Notes: generated from the letters alone by a model not told the origin. A DNA stretch of 64,000 nucleotides from Rapana venosa (GCA_028751875.1 CM054159.1:10090264-10154263); one strand, 5' to 3'; positions 1 to 13,286 are shown, counted from the first letter of the stretch. Made by a program: numbers and translations.

Positions 1-16
1 ATTTGTTCCTCTCTCT

Positions 17-66
<50 letters not shown>

Positions 67-73
67 ACTCACA

Positions 74-104
<31 letters not shown>

Positions 105-107
105 TGT
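1..107. repeat. CT then CA microsatellite
   Basis: A pure CT tract of about 50 bases passes into CTCA and then CA repeats. It is simple-sequence DNA at the window edge with no coding content. Confidence 0.95.
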
Positions 108-1137
108 AAACTGAGGCTTTAAACATGCCTGCAAGACATCCATGCGATCGCAAAAGTATTCTCAGGTTACAGTCTCATCGAAGGACAAAAATTTTCATCC
201 GATCGAAACAATATAGCAGCAACACATAAAGTGTATATGTGTGTACACGCATAAGCTTATAAAGACTATTCTGATTTTTAAAAAAGATAAAACATTCAAA
301 TAGATGTCCAAAAATAGGCAGTAGGTAAACATGATATATCGTGGAGAGTAGTCCAAATTTCACTCAGAGCAAACTGCCGTGACTGAAAGTGGTACATAAA
401 TAGATATATGGACAAATGTAGATAATAGTCCAGCAGAAATGTCACATATATTGCTTTGTTGATTCAAAAACCTTTTACTTTGCACAAAAGCATCAATGTC
501 AGGAGACAGTTTTACACTGTTTTTATTTGAAAATCTCATCTACTAGAGTTCTATTCAGTGGAGTTAGAAAAAAAATAAACTTCTGCTAGGTGTTACCATG
601 CTGTGGAATTTATAAACGTAGAAATTTAATGGCAGATTTGATTAGTAAAGCATAGTAACTTTAAAGCTTTACCAGAAAGTAGTCTACAATCTTTCTCTTT
701 TTTTATATCATATTATCAGCCTAGTCAGCTACTTCAAGCATTCTGCTTAACTTCATAACACATGTGAAACATTTTCTTTGTTTTCCAAAAGGAAAAACCA
801 GAAGAGAAAAGAAACGGAATAAAATACAAGTTTCACCATTACGCTGAAGTTCTCGCTAGCACATGCTTAAGTGTTATGTACAAGTTTCCGGCTATTTTCT
901 GCTAAGCACATTTTTTTGTTTTTAGAAATACCCTATCATTTTCTAGTATTAAAAAATCACGTCCTTAAGAACTGAGAATCAGTCTAAGTAATGCTACAAA
1001 CCCCAGACACTTTAGTTCAACATAATCCGTTTCTGCACCTGTAGGCAAGCAATATGGTTAAAATAGATAGTTACTTCGTTGTTGATTTCATCCATGTTAA
1101 TTTTCCCCTACTTTTTGTACTTCATTTCCTTCTGGGG
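108..1137. other. AT-rich stretch, no gene seen
   Basis: No open frame of useful length, no RNA gene and no convincing splice-flanked exon was found on either strand. The base composition resembles intron or 3' UTR. Confidence 0.6.
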
Positions 1138-1680
1138 GACGGGATAGCCTGGTGGTCAGAGAGTTGTTCTTGCGTTCTGACGACGACCCAGGATCGATAA
1201 TGATGATGATGATGATGATGATAATGATATTAATAATATATGGAATTTAGATAGCACAATATCTTGCACACAAAAAAATCAAAGCGATCGATCCCAGGTA
1301 TCAGCTACCACCAACGCTCGTTCAAGTGGATTTTCCGCCTGGGATTAACATCAACGCTGTATTCACTCCCACGAAAACTCCTACAAATAAAACTATAAAC
1401 CAAGGTCTGCTGTGCGAACGCACGCAGAACATCTTGTGCACACGCTAAATAAAAACCCCTTTTGGAAGAGTAAGCCATTGTGAGCCGCTAGGAGCGTTGA
1501 ACGGGTAAAAAAAAAAAAAGTAAAATGCATGCACACTGGTGTGTTTACACATCATCCCCGAAGTCAAAATGTGGCTACCTTAAGGGTGGGCAAAAACTGT
1601 CGCATACTCAGCATCTCATCATTGGTGAACTCAAGAGCTTTAGCCAAGGAACAGAGGGGTAAAAAACCTCCCTCTATTCA
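1138..1680 (+). mobile_element. tRNA-type SINE, old copy, with a nested insert
   Basis: The head (GGACGGGATAGCCTGGTGG) resembles the A-box half of a tRNA. The body shares phrases such as 'GCAGAACATCTTGTGCACACG' halves and 'GGAAGAGTAAGCCATTG' with the copies at 29485, 44582 and 57600, and the distal part (AAAATGTGGCTACCTTAAGG, AGCTTTAGCCAAGGAACA) matches only the copy at 57600. It is interrupted after the head by a reverse-oriented short element at about 1200-1285. Divergence between copies is high, so this is an old insertion. Confidence 0.7.
1198..1285 (-). mobile_element. short ATT-linked element (diverged), nested in SINE
   Basis: An ATG/AAT repeat is followed by TATGGAATTTAGATAGCAC and CAAAGCGAT. 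These are diverged matches to the 36-bp AGCGCT-flanked core seen cleanly at 36172-36207. It lies in reverse orientation relative to the enclosing SINE. Confidence 0.6.
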
Positions 1681-2254
1681 TGAATTCGTGGGGTCAGCAC
1701 TGCTAGCTTTAACCATCAAGATCTTTCAACAGACAAGCAGACACCGAGAGAGACAGAAACAGGGCCAAAATACAGAGCGGGGCAGAGAAAGATATCGGAT
1801 GATGCGACAGGTGTCAAGTCAATTTGTGCCCTCCAGTCAGCACCCCACCTAATTTTTACACCCGGCGCTCGCCCTCCCCCCCAAAAAAGTCCCCACAGTG
1901 TAATAGTACCCCAGCAGGTGGCTTGAACGCCGTTTTGAACACTGCACAGCTGCAGAAAATAAAGGGATACGTGGTTCGATTCTCCGTTGGTGGCATCGTA
2001 TCAGTGTCAGTGTCGACATTGTGAACAAAGCATGCTCATCGTAAATTTGTGGTGGTTCATTTCGATACCGGAAATCATCCCGTTCTGCCTTTGGAGATAA
2101 AACTCTAAGCTTCCTCGGAGGGGGAGTGTCTTCATCACACTACCACCACCCTCTCTCTCGGGACTATGATTCTACATGAACAAGGTTCAACGGGACAACA
2201 TGCAACCTACAATAGTACACTTCAGCACAAACGAACCTTTACCCCACTATGCCG
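1681..2254. other. no gene seen
   Basis: Short open frames here have no recognisable domain and no splice context. Nothing else stands out. Confidence 0.5.
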
Positions 2255-2264
2255 TTTTATTAAC

Positions 2265-2508
2265 CAGCCAAGTTAAGCAGCGTCGAGCGTGGTTACCAAT
2301 TGGATGGGCGACTGTTTTCGGGCCTTGGCTTCAGTACAGTTCCCCCATATGTAAATGGGTACCTGCCCTCTTTAGGGTCAGGGAAGGTAAAGCAGCGAGG
2401 GAGAGGAGATGGACGCCGCCCTCAATACGCTGGCCCTAGAGAAGTGAGGTCTCTGACGCCTCGCTCCCCTACGACCTTAATATAGGTTATGGGACACCTT
2501 ACCTTTTT
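2265..2508 (+). mobile_element. 5S-like SINE, 5' truncated, with 10-bp target duplication
   Basis: The copy begins at CAGCCAAGTTAAGCAGCG, where the 5S rRNA-like block starts in the longer copies at 33588 and 42028, so the tRNA-like head is missing. It then carries the same body (GGTAAAGCAGCGAGGGAG, GAGAAGTGAGGTCTCTGACG) and tail (TATAGGTTATGGGACACC). TTTTATTAAC flanks it at 2255-2264 and 2509-2518, the mark of target-primed insertion. Confidence 0.85.
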
Positions 2509-3566
2509 TTTTATTAACAAAAATATTTTCCAGGTTCATATTCTGAAATAGCAATGATTTAACTGTCAATTAAACTTCCCACTAAAAGATTAAACCGTAG
2601 TGCCTGTGCTTGGTGTATGATCAATTTTTCATGTCATTTTAGGACATTAATTCATTTTTTTTAATAGGAAAAATGTACGCAACCTTTCCACACACACAAA
2701 AACCTTGCATAAACTTCAGCGAAATGGAAAAAAATGGGGGTGGGGGTTATCTATCTATCTCTCTCTATATATATATATATGGCGTATGTGAGAGTGTATA
2801 TGTGTGTGTGCGCGAGTCATCTATGCATCTGTATAAGCAGTATAGAGGGGAACCGCGTTATTTCTATTAAGGTTTGATGGTCAGTTTATAAATAGGGGGG
2901 GGGGGGGGGGAGGGAATTTATTTTGTATTTATTAATATTTCCTTTCAACTTTGTAATTAAAGTTTTTGTGTAAATTTTATATGTGTGCGTGCGTGTGTGC
3001 GTGTTGTCAATGACCTCTCTTCTCCCTCACACATACGCGCAACGCACGCACGTTTTGAGCGACCAACTGTGTGCTGAATGGTCGAAGGGAGGTAATACGT
3101 GATTAAACTCTTTTCCTGACCAGAGCCCAGATACACCTTAATTAATTATTAAAGTGTAGTACATGCTTGCAATTCCGTTTTTGTTGTTTTGTTTAAGCCA
3201 TCATTTTTGTGGATACGTTTTCAGTTACAGAAGTATTTGTTTACATCCACATCTAATACCTGAGAAAAACTTGCGTTAATTTATCAAATAATCAGTTTCT
3301 CTGAATGAATGAATGGTATGTAAAGACGGTTTTGTAACCGACATAATAATGTATTGCATGACGTTAAAACGTAAGATCGGGATGGCATATTCTTTTTACA
3401 AAATCATTACACGTAGTCTAACTGGAATCGTTTTATCCTCTAATACTTTTTTTTCCTGTAACAATATTCATAGATGCCACCCATGGTAAGTCCATTTCAA
3501 AATAAATGTTATTGTCGCCTGTATCATCATTCTTCTTCAGTCTCTGCAAATAATAACGCATCAACT

Positions 3567-3631
3567 CGCGCGCGCGTGTGTGTGTGCGCGCGCGCGTGTG
3601 TGTGCGCGCGCGCGTGTGTGTGCGCGCGCGC
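3567..3631. repeat. alternating CG/TG block (potential Z-DNA)
   Basis: A run of strictly alternating pyrimidine-purine steps has three CG-only clusters separated by TG clusters. Such tracts are known to adopt left-handed DNA under negative supercoiling. Formation here is inference. Confidence 0.7.
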
Positions 3632-4713
3632 AAGTCACTTTTATTTCCAGATGTTACAATGAATAAAGAACGCATTTGCTTTTTTTTTTTCATCAAGCCA
3701 TCAGTCTAACAACAAACAAAAACGACTTCGTCAATAACATGCAGCTACAATATATTTACAACCACCAATGAGAAAAAATTACAGGCTGAAATGAAAAAGA
3801 AATCTAAAGCAGCACACACACACACACACATTAAACGGGAAAACTAAAGTTAAATCAGGTTACATAATCTCCCATTCTTTCACGTTTATACTTTTTTTTT
3901 TTATGTTTAAATGTATTGGGAATTCATTGCCCTTAGCAATAACAATACTGTCAGCAATAATTATCCTTTCTCTCCCCTACACATAGATGTGTGTGTGTGT
4001 GTGGGCGCGCGCGCGCACGTAGGCGTCTCAATCCATTGAAATGACATTTTGTCAGTAAAGGAAAACAATACAGGGTTAAATTAGCTACAGCTTGTAAACA
4101 GCAGAGTGAATCATAAAAATCAGAATTAAGATACAATATATTTGTCAGCTGAAGCTGGTTTGGAATCGTTTTTTTAGCTTTCTTTTGCAATTGAAATGAA
4201 TGCAGTTAACTCACCTACATTTGTAGAACAGGTAAAAGTTTTTACCATACAAAGCGAGTCATCAGGTGTTTGAAAATATCCATTTCGGTTGCTTAAAAAA
4301 TACCAATGCGCAAGAGAGCTTGGTCGATGTCTTTGATTTTGATTTTCTATCAAAGTATAAAAAGAGAAGTTTGGAAGAGTTTTGAACTGAACATTTGTTT
4401 TGATGTGCGTGTATTCCAAGTTAAAAGCAAATTTGGGTCTATTTTTGTTTGCAATCCCTCCCCGGTGTGGTGGTAGTTTCTTTAAAACTTAAATTAATCG
4501 AATTTAGTTAAGTTTACTCTTTTATCTTCAAGCAGTTAATCCCATATTTCTACTAGTATTTTTCATAGAATTCAGGAAAGGTCAAATCTACAGGAAAATG
4601 GGGATAATATGCAATGCAAATTCAATTTTTTTACATTAGATTTCCGGTATTGAACTTAACCAAATACACACACACAGTACAAATTTTTTTTTAACATTAG
4701 ATTTGATACTGAA

Positions 4714-4747
<34 letters not shown>

Positions 4748-6673
4748 TACCGTTTTCTTGATAAAACCACAATTTTTTTTAATTTAAAAAGTCAAATGAA
4801 AAAGGTACTCTCTCAAGGCACAAACACTAACATTAAATTACATAAAAATACCGCATGCACACAAAAATGAATTATCACGATTTCATGCTTTCCAGCCCAA
4901 TGCACGTCTGCTTGTTTTTCGAAGTGCCACATTTATTTTTTACTATCAATTTATAAAAAAGGACAGTAAAAAAAAATATAGTAACACCCACACATAGACT
5001 TGAAACTCTGATTACATAGAAAACAGGACATAATACTTTTACCTACCGCAACAACAAAAACCCGCACATGGACAGTCACTAGTTGTCAGGATCAAACCGT
5101 TTTACAGTTTAAAAAACAAAAACAAAACGGTTAAAAGAAAAAAATCTTCAGTGCAGCCACTTCCTTGTACATGGAAACATTCATCAGAACTTTTATCTTA
5201 TAACTTTTTAAAAAATATATAACTTACTCTAAAACACATCTAAGAAGCAACAGACCTTCGGACTCAAGTCGGTTACACACACTGACCACCACCCACACCA
5301 AATCCCATTGCCTCTATCTTGATGCAACACACACACACACACACACATACACCACTCTCTTCTCACACACAAAAAAACTTTAAATCCACACAATGTGCCA
5401 ATCTATCACTTTCCCCAAACACCCTCCCCACTACCAACACACCCATCCATACTACCCCCTTTCTGCTAAATCGCATCTGCTACACTTATACCTTTCACTT
5501 ACACACCCATACCAATAATGAGGACAGGTACAAATCGCCATCTGAGCCAACGTCAGAGGTACATCCTTTGCTCAATGCAAAGCTCCAGTCTTACCCTGAG
5601 TAAATATGTGAAGGGAAAAAAATTTGAGGGGGGGGGAGAGAAACAGAGCAAAAACAAAAAAAGGATTCCCTCTAGCATCATGCCTTACCTATAATTATAT
5701 GCACAGACACCCCTTCTACACACACACACATAACCACACAACGTTTATTTTACACATCCCTATCCCAAGCTTCTCTCTCTCTGTCTGTCTGTCTGTCTGT
5801 CTCTCTCTCATATATACACTACCATTTAAAAACAATTCAGCACTTGGTTTTCACAACTTTTTTCCAGCTTATTTATACAAACATACAAGTAATCAAAACT
5901 TGTTCGCACTTCACAACAGCATACTGCTTTAAGCCTTCACTACATGACAGATCAATGCATAGTAGCAAGCATCACAGGCTTCTTGTAAGCAATATATATC
6001 ATTTGTACAGGGGGGAAAATTCACACAATAAATTCCATTAACAAAACCAAAAAAATTCAACCAATGGAAAAGACAGGAAAGCAAAATGGTGCACACTACG
6101 CATGCACAGGGAAAAACAAGCACACATTCATTATAAGCCAATCAAGCCAACCCAATTCATACACCCACTTCTCACTGCTACTCCTCCTCCTCCGACACAA
6201 CGTCACTCCAAAACAAAAAGAAAGAAAAAAGAAAAGAAAAACACCACCGAAAATACCCTTTATCAATCAATTCCTCCCACACTCATCTACTTTTATTACT
6301 CCTTTTCTTGTAGTCTCTCCTCTTATCTTATAAAATGAAATAATTTTTTAAAGCACAATTGTTCAGTTGAGCCAACCGAGTTTCAAGCGGTTTTTTTGTT
6401 TGTTTGGGTGGGGTTTTTTTTTGGGGGGTACATAATTTCGGTCTTGCCAACAGCAAATATTTTAGTACTGTACAATATGTGAACAAATCTTCTACACAAA
6501 ACAAATCTAAATCCAAAACAAAAATTGCAAAGAGGTAAACGAGCACGCACACTCATTAAGGGCCAGTAGAATCAACCCAACCCATGCACTCACACACACA
6601 CCTTAATTACCTGTCATCATCCCACCCACCCCCCAAAAAACATCCCCACCAGCAATGCTCTAACAATCTACTT

Positions 6674-6730
6674 GGGGGGGGGGGGGGGGGGGGGGGGGTT
6701 AAGTAATCTTTAAGTTCCCCCCCCCCCCCC
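6674..6730. repeat. G25 run followed by C14 run
   Basis: There are 25 consecutive G (6674-6698), an 18-base spacer, then 14 consecutive C (6717-6730). The arms could pair as a hairpin, or the G run could form a quadruplex. Exact lengths of such runs are unreliable in most assemblies. Confidence 0.8.
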
Positions 6731-7399
6731 TACTCTCGTTCATTAATCCCCCTCATCACTACCATCCCTCTCTTGCAGCCTCTCCTCCCACGCATTTTCA
6801 TCCCTCATACCCTTAACTGAAAATCATACACTACCCGTCCTTTATATATGTTCATTTTCCATCTAACAAATAAAAACAAAAAGAGAGGATGCACACAAGT
6901 AATGCAACATTTACACCGAATACAGAACAGCGTTGCTCTCAAATCTGCAGTGGCATTATCAACGATAGGCCCACAGTATACATTTTCAAGCAATCTATAG
7001 AGAACATTATTTTGTGCTATCAAATAGGCTTCGGTATATCAGTGATGAGACCAGTGCTTGGATTTGCCAATGCTACAAATCGTATCAAGGCTTGTACACG
7101 TTCACAGTTATCTCAGAATCAAATCACTGAACATTGTTGGGTTTTTTTAATGGTAAAAATATTTAAAGTCCACACACTCCATTAGCCATCTTTCATTTTG
7201 AATAACAAAACTACTTTAAGACAAAGTATTTTGTGGTCCGATTTCCTCAATATTACTATTACTTGTCACTGGTTGTATGACTGTGTAAGAATGAGTTGAG
7301 TGCAAGCGCTTTGATTTGTCTTTTCTTGCTACACCAAATATAATTTGAGAACTATATTTGTATTAAATGATAATAGTAAAAAAAAATTTAAGATCTTAA

Positions 7400-8830
7400 C
7401 CTTTTTTTCCAACCAAACAAAATCGACATTCACTCTATTCATCCCTCTTTTCCATGTTTAAAAAAAAAATCACTGCTAACAGCAGCAAAGACCGTTTCAT
7501 GGCTGGACTTTTTCTTTACGACACTTTTCCTTTTCTGGCAACAGCAAATGTGACTAATACTTTATACAAAACTCTGATCCCAGCAACAAAAACAAGTTTT
7601 ATTAAGGATTTCCTTTCTCTTTAAGAACAATTTCCTTTACTGTCAACATCAAACATGACTTCAAGACAATGATATTTATAAACAAAAGAAAAAATCAATG
7701 TAGTTTTATATCCACACATTTGCTCAAGAAACCATTCCTCATTTCCAAGTTAACAAAACTCCATTCCAACCAACAGCAAAGTTCTATTGGGGCTCGAATT
7801 TGTCTTCATAATAAATTTCCTTTTATGACAATAGCAATTATGATTTTAATAGTAATACTTGTTAAAATCAACAACAAAAAATAAGATAACCACACAAAAC
7901 AAAATTCAGTTAAGGGGAAATAACCGTACATTCACTCTATTAGCCAACCCACTTTTCTGGGTTTCTAATTTTCATTTTAAGAAAAAGGAAAGGCTGTTTC
8001 TGGGCAAGACTTTCTCTTCATAACAAATTTTTTATATGGACAACAGCAAACATGACTTCAAGACATTGTTTTATTCAAAAAATGTATTTAAACATGGGCA
8101 CTGAGAAAAGTACATGAAAAAAGTTTACAATTTCACACATTTAATCTACCAGCATAGCCCTTTCTCGAGTCACAAAACACCATTCCATACAACAGCAACG
8201 ATTATGTCAGGGCTCGACCTTCTCTTTATAGCAAATTTTCCATCTTTATAAACAGAAACACGATTTTCAGCCCATCATGTTTAAAAAAATGTTTTTAAAA
8301 AATGAATTTTGAAGGCTATAAAAAAAACCACACAATCTTTTACTCTGATCTGCTATCCTTTTTTTTCCAGTTACAAACACCATTCCAACCAAAACCAGAT
8401 TTCGTTTTGTGCCAGAATTTCTATTTGAGACACGTATCCAGGTCTGACAACCATAAACATGACTTCAGAATTTTTTTTTTTAAATCAAGGGAAAACTTTG
8501 CCATTCTGAGTTACAAAGCACAATAACCTTCATCAGAGACTGTTTTAAAGTTTGACTCTTTCACTGCAAATGTCCAGTTCTAACAACAAACTATATTAAA
8601 ACAAAAAAGCAATATTTGGGCGTGTTTTTAAAGTGATCATACGAAAAAGTTAAATAATCGACAAAACACCCGCCTCATATTAACTTCATATCCCATCCCT
8701 CTTTTCAGAGTAATAAATAGTATTCCATTCCAACCAACATCAAAAGTCATTTCATATCCTAATTTTCTCTCCTGTGCCAACTTAAGTTCAAACATGCGTG
8801 CTTTTAGAATTAGTTATTTTTTTAAACTAC
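7400..8830. repeat. degenerate tandem array, unit about 200 bp
   Basis: Two anchors alternate. Anchor A is like CCATTCCAACCAACAGCAAAG (7476, 7579, 7768, 8185, 8382, 8728). Anchor B is like ACAACAGCAAACATGACTTC (7537, 7639, 7829, 8039, 8251, 8447, 8578, 8770). Between them lie variants of GGGCTCGACTTTCTCTT and ACAAATTTTCC. Most spacings fall near 190-210 bases, with two short units, giving about seven to eight diverged units. No long frame runs through it, so it looks like an old non-coding minisatellite or satellite remnant. Confidence 0.7.
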
Positions 8831-11321
8831 ACATAGCTTTTTAATCAACTGTTTGCCATCATGAAATGTATATGAATCACGAATAATATATTGCTTTAAA
8901 TTAATCACATAACCATTATAATAATTCTTTTATTTTTCTGGCTGTGATTCTTTCAAAAAACATCACAATTGACCAGATCAAAGACGCCAAAAAATGTAGC
9001 AAATACACCTTTGCAACAAGAAAACAGCCCACTGTTACACACGTGGATACATGAAAAACTCAATCAGTCAAGGCAGAAATCTTGTACACAATGCATACAT
9101 CCGTTATTTATTTACATATACTGTACACACAAGAGGACGGTCAAAGTACAGGTTTTTCATATGCAGCTGAAGAAAATCAGCAAAGCAAAGGCCTCAAAAT
9201 ATTGTAATCAGTCAAGTCAAGTCAAAAACACTTTAATCATCCCATGAAGGGCAATTACAATACTGACAGGCAGATTGATACACATCAAAAATATCAAAGA
9301 CACAAAAGCTATATATTTCATATAGGTTTTCAAATGCCTTCAAATAAAATGTCACGAACACACACACACCAACACACACGCGCGCATGCGCACACACACA
9401 CACACAGCAATTGTGAACACAATTTTAAACCCATTGACTAGAAGACATAAAAACTTATTTTTTACGCACGCATATACGCAGCACGTACACACGCACGTAT
9501 GTGTGTGTGTGCGAACACGCCCACGCACACCATACACCAATATATAAATTCAATGTTTTAAGACCATTGACTAGAAGACAGACTTATTTTACACACCCAC
9601 CCACACACACACAATTATGTATTGACTACACTCATAACAATGACAATCAGGCAAGTAATTCAGAGAAATGTAAAAACTAGGTAGTCAACATTGTGCATTC
9701 AGAATTCGAATGCTTACTGGCACAAAAGAATTTCTTTTTCTGTTAGTTTTGCTGATGGGACACTGAAAACGGCGTTCCGATTATTCCATTATGTATGTTA
9801 CTTGCTAAGTGCCAGCCTCTTTTAACAACAGATCAATTGTTAATCGATGACTTTTGGTCGTGTGCTGGTCTACAAAATCAGCAAACTTCATGTTGGTTTT
9901 CGCAATTTACAATGCACAAAACGCAAATTTAAGCACATTCTCAAAACTGGAAGTATTCAAATTTACACTTGTACAGAAATTATGTACAGAAAGTAGTACA
10001 ATTTAGTCTATTGCTTCATCTGTTCTTTGACAGATAATGAAATAAAATTGCTTTTTGTAAAAATGAGGATGAAGCATTGTTGTAATATTTGTTTAGAAAT
10101 TCCTTCTTACCCCAAAAATGTGCCGTTACATTGCATGAAAAAAATCAGTTTTTCTGTTTCCCAAGAAAGAAAGAAACACTATTTTTCAACCCCAACCAAT
10201 TTCTTTTTAAGAATGGTAGTTGTTGCAATTGTTCTAAGGGGTTATTTCTGGGACTGGCTTTAACTTCATATATGTTCTGTCCTTTCAGTTTTGAATAGGA
10301 ACTCAGAACTGTGGTATTTGCCCCAAAAAAGGGGAAAAGATGATGATGAATACCACAAACTCACTTTCTCAGATTTCTACTTAAAATGACACCTCCCAGT
10401 ATTCCTTACCCAAAAGCGTCTCCCTCACAATCAACGTTCCCTCCTATCCCATCATCCTCTCCTTTTCATCTACATACACTTTTATGTCCATTCCTGTGCG
10501 TGTGCTGAGCATACTTACGTATGCACCAATAGGCATGCATGCACAACACATTTACACCAATACACCGAAATAGGTTGGGAGGCAAAATCACAAAGCATTA
10601 ACCATTTTGTTAACTGCATTTTCCAAAAAGCAAAAGCATGTATGCAAGTATTTCAACTTTTATGCTGGTCTTATTACAGCACACGATCTTTCGCTGCAAA
10701 AATCTGCGACTGTATACCAGTGATATAGACCAATCCATAGACTTGCCAGAAGTGTGCGTACTCTCACAACCCTCTCTCTTCCATCTAAATGACCTTAAAT
10801 GCTTCTAACCACCCCCTTTTCAACATACTGTTTCCTGAAATACTTCCCATCACCCCAAAAGACGTTTGCTTCACATACCCCCTTCCAATTTCAACCATTT
10901 AACCATCACACATTTCTGCTATTCCTGCTCACCCAACATGTATACCATTTCATCTTTCTGAACACTTTCCTTCTTAAATGACCTCTCACACACACACACA
11001 TTCTTTCACTTCAATACTTTACCCAAAAAATAGTGGTTTCCATTTAGATACATTCAACCATTTCTTTCTCACTATCCCGGACGTGTATTCGGTCTCATCT
11101 TATTTGTTTTTTCTTTAAGTCTTTCCGCCTCTTCAATACCTTAAATAAGTGGCTTCTTTTAAGTTTCCCATACAGTGGGAATAATTTGTTTTTTAAGAGG
11201 ACTGGCTTACACCAGAATCAGCTCTGTACTCCTTTGTTCAAACCGTCCCCTAAATTCCCCTCCCCTTCGCCCACCACATTTCCTAGAGCCAAGAAAGGCA
11301 TCTGCCATTAAGTCCATACAT
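8831..11321. other. non-coding, CA/GT tracts, no gene seen
   Basis: This stretch holds CA/CG-type repeats around 9357-9410 and 9470-9530, short pyrimidine-rich patches, and a phrase near 9205 (CAAGTCAAGTCAAAAACAC) that looks like an old repeat end. No exon or RNA gene was supported. Confidence 0.5.
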
Positions 11322-11445
11322 CGTTGTGTCCACCTGCCTTCTTGTCCACATGCAAGGTTAGGTTTAGGGTTAGCGTTAGTATAAACATTATTAGAGTTAG
11401 TATTGTTTGTATGTAGATATGTTTTTAATGCATGTGGACACAACG
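11322..11445. repeat. 124-bp inverted-repeat unit with telomere-like core
   Basis: The right arm (11429-11445) reads, on the minus strand, CGTTGTGTCCACATGCA. The left arm has the same sequence split by an extra CTGCCTTCTTGTCCAC segment (CGTTGTGTCCAC at 11322-11333, then TCCACATGCA ending at 11353). The centre has degenerate TTAGGG-like repeats (GGTTAGGTTTAGGGTTAGCG, 11356-11375). It could be a tiny foldback element or a repaired break. I saw no target duplication. Confidence 0.55.
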
Positions 11446-11762
11446 GCGCATAGACAGGATAGCATGTACCTTGTTTTAATCATAAAATGCTAGTCCTACC
11501 AACGGCAATAGTTACTTGTGAGGCAGTGTGATTTTAATTTCGAATTTCCAGCGGACTGTTGTCAAACCCTTGGACAATTTTTAATATTCTGGATATGCTT
11601 TAAAAGAAAAAAGAAAAGATTAAACCTGACAAAAACGTTAAGTCCAAAATGCAGGATAGAAAACGTTTTTTTCTTATAAATCAGGCCCCTTTTTCCAATC
11701 TCAAATATTCACGTATTTGATTCTACCCACTCTTTCTACACACCCATTTCCCTAATACTCCT

Positions 11763-12097
11763 TTAATAATAATAATAATAATAATGTATGGAATTTATAT
11801 AGCGCTGAATCTTGTAAAGCAACAAATCAAAGCGCTCAGATTTCATTTCATACCACTTTAAGTCACGGCAGATTTTCAGCGTGAAATTCGGGCTGCTCTA
11901 CCCGGGGAGAGCGGGAGAGCGCGTCGCCACAAAGCGCTGCGCCACCCTTTTCACCCTTTTTTTTTTTTTTTTTTTCATGTCTGCAACTGTATTTATTTCC
12001 CTATCAGAGTGGCTTTTTTCTAAGAATTTTGCCAGGGACAACTCTCTTGTTGCCGTGGGATTTTTTACGTGCGCTAAATAATTACGTGTAACACACG

Positions 12098-12128
<31 letters not shown>

Positions 12129-12275
12129 TAGCGCCCAGACCACCACTCATGGTCTAATGGATGGGGGAAAAGTTTCCGGTCCAAACGGGGTACGAACCGC
12201 CGCACACTTCAGACCCGGACTTTTCGCTTTCTAGACAGGCGCGTTACCTCTAGACCACCGATCCACCGATTTACA
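11763..12275 (-). mobile_element. tRNA-type SINE, second family, full length
   Basis: Read on the minus strand, a tRNA-like head (GGTGGATCGGTGGTCTAGAG near 12275, then a B-box-like GGCGGTTCGTACC) leads into a body with AAGTTGTCCCTGGC-type sequence. It ends in the AGCGCT core (11801-11836) and an ATT repeat. Body phrases such as GCCAGGGACAACTCTCTTG and GTGAAATTCGGG recur at 29225-29470, and weaker pieces occur in TUT1 intron DNA at about 46825-47605. The tail is shared with the SINE at 44582 although the body differs. Confidence 0.75.
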
Positions 12276-13286
12276 GAGAAAGTTCCCCCCAAACCTACCT
12301 CTACAACTCACACACACTTTTTATTTAAAACTATTTCACTTCTTTATATAATTTTCTAAACTTCATACTTTATTTTTTATTACCCCTGGATCTATTTAAT
12401 CTGCTGTGAATACTACGTCAGCGTGACTTCGCTGTAATCCTTGCATCTCTTTATCCTCTCTACAGCTGCATCCTTTTTTAACTCTAGTACCCATCTAACC
12501 TCATCTTCTGTAAAGTATGCATTGGTTTATGTACCACTGGTAGACTCGCACAGATCGCTAGAAATGTAAACTTTTGACTTAACCACCATTTCAGAACTGA
12601 AACTTTTTAAGTAATAATGTAATTCAAAATGATTGTATTTTTTCTAATTAACAAAAAAGAAAAACCACCCACAAACAGCTTAGCATTCATTTATCCCCTC
12701 GTCACCTACTACAAATCAGCATACAAGTGCCAACCCAGACCACCATTCCACATTCCCTGCTCATTCCCTCAGATATCAAACTGTCCTTTTTCCAACTCTA
12801 CACTGATGTACATACTATCAAAATGGGGCTGTAGAGGCAAACTGGGAACACATCATACTGGTGAAAGTTGTCATGCTGGACCAGAAGAGGATCTTATATG
12901 TTAAAGGTACTCTTGATGCCCAAGTGACCGAGGTTGACTTTTGCCATCCTCATCGTGTTATACATGGCCTACCATGACTACTGATGTGGTTTATATAACT
13001 TGTGTATGTGTTTGTTTTACATTGCCACGCAGAACTTTTCATTATGACTTGAGATTATAAAATGGTCTTGAGTCCTGTGTTCATCTCATTTTCACTGTGG
13101 TGGTTTTTATTCTTGAAATCAATGTCTTCTCTCCCACTGAATTGATGCCACTGGTGATGGACAGTTCATTCATCATACAAGTTCCAAAACTCGAGAGATC
13201 CTGAGGGAACATTTTTCTCCGGTATCTTAGCCAGCCTCAGGGAACGATGGACATGAATAGACGCTGTTGTCAATCAGCAAACCTCG
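12276..13286. other. no gene seen
   Basis: Only short frames without domains or splice context are present. The last 130 bases read partly open on the minus strand but are broken by stops and not recognised. Confidence 0.5.

Larger units (their letters stand above)
2519..7139. other. non-coding, rich in simple repeats
   Basis: Frames here are broken or consist of translated CA/GT/CT repeats. Tracts include TATA and GT near 2765-2815, 16 G at 2895-2910, GT near 2985-3003, a CG/TG block at 3567-3631, CA near 3812 and 5326, CT/CA near 4715-4746 and a CTGT block near 5780. The low complexity and poly-A/T content would suit a long 3' UTR or an intergenic region. I see no exon. Confidence 0.55.
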
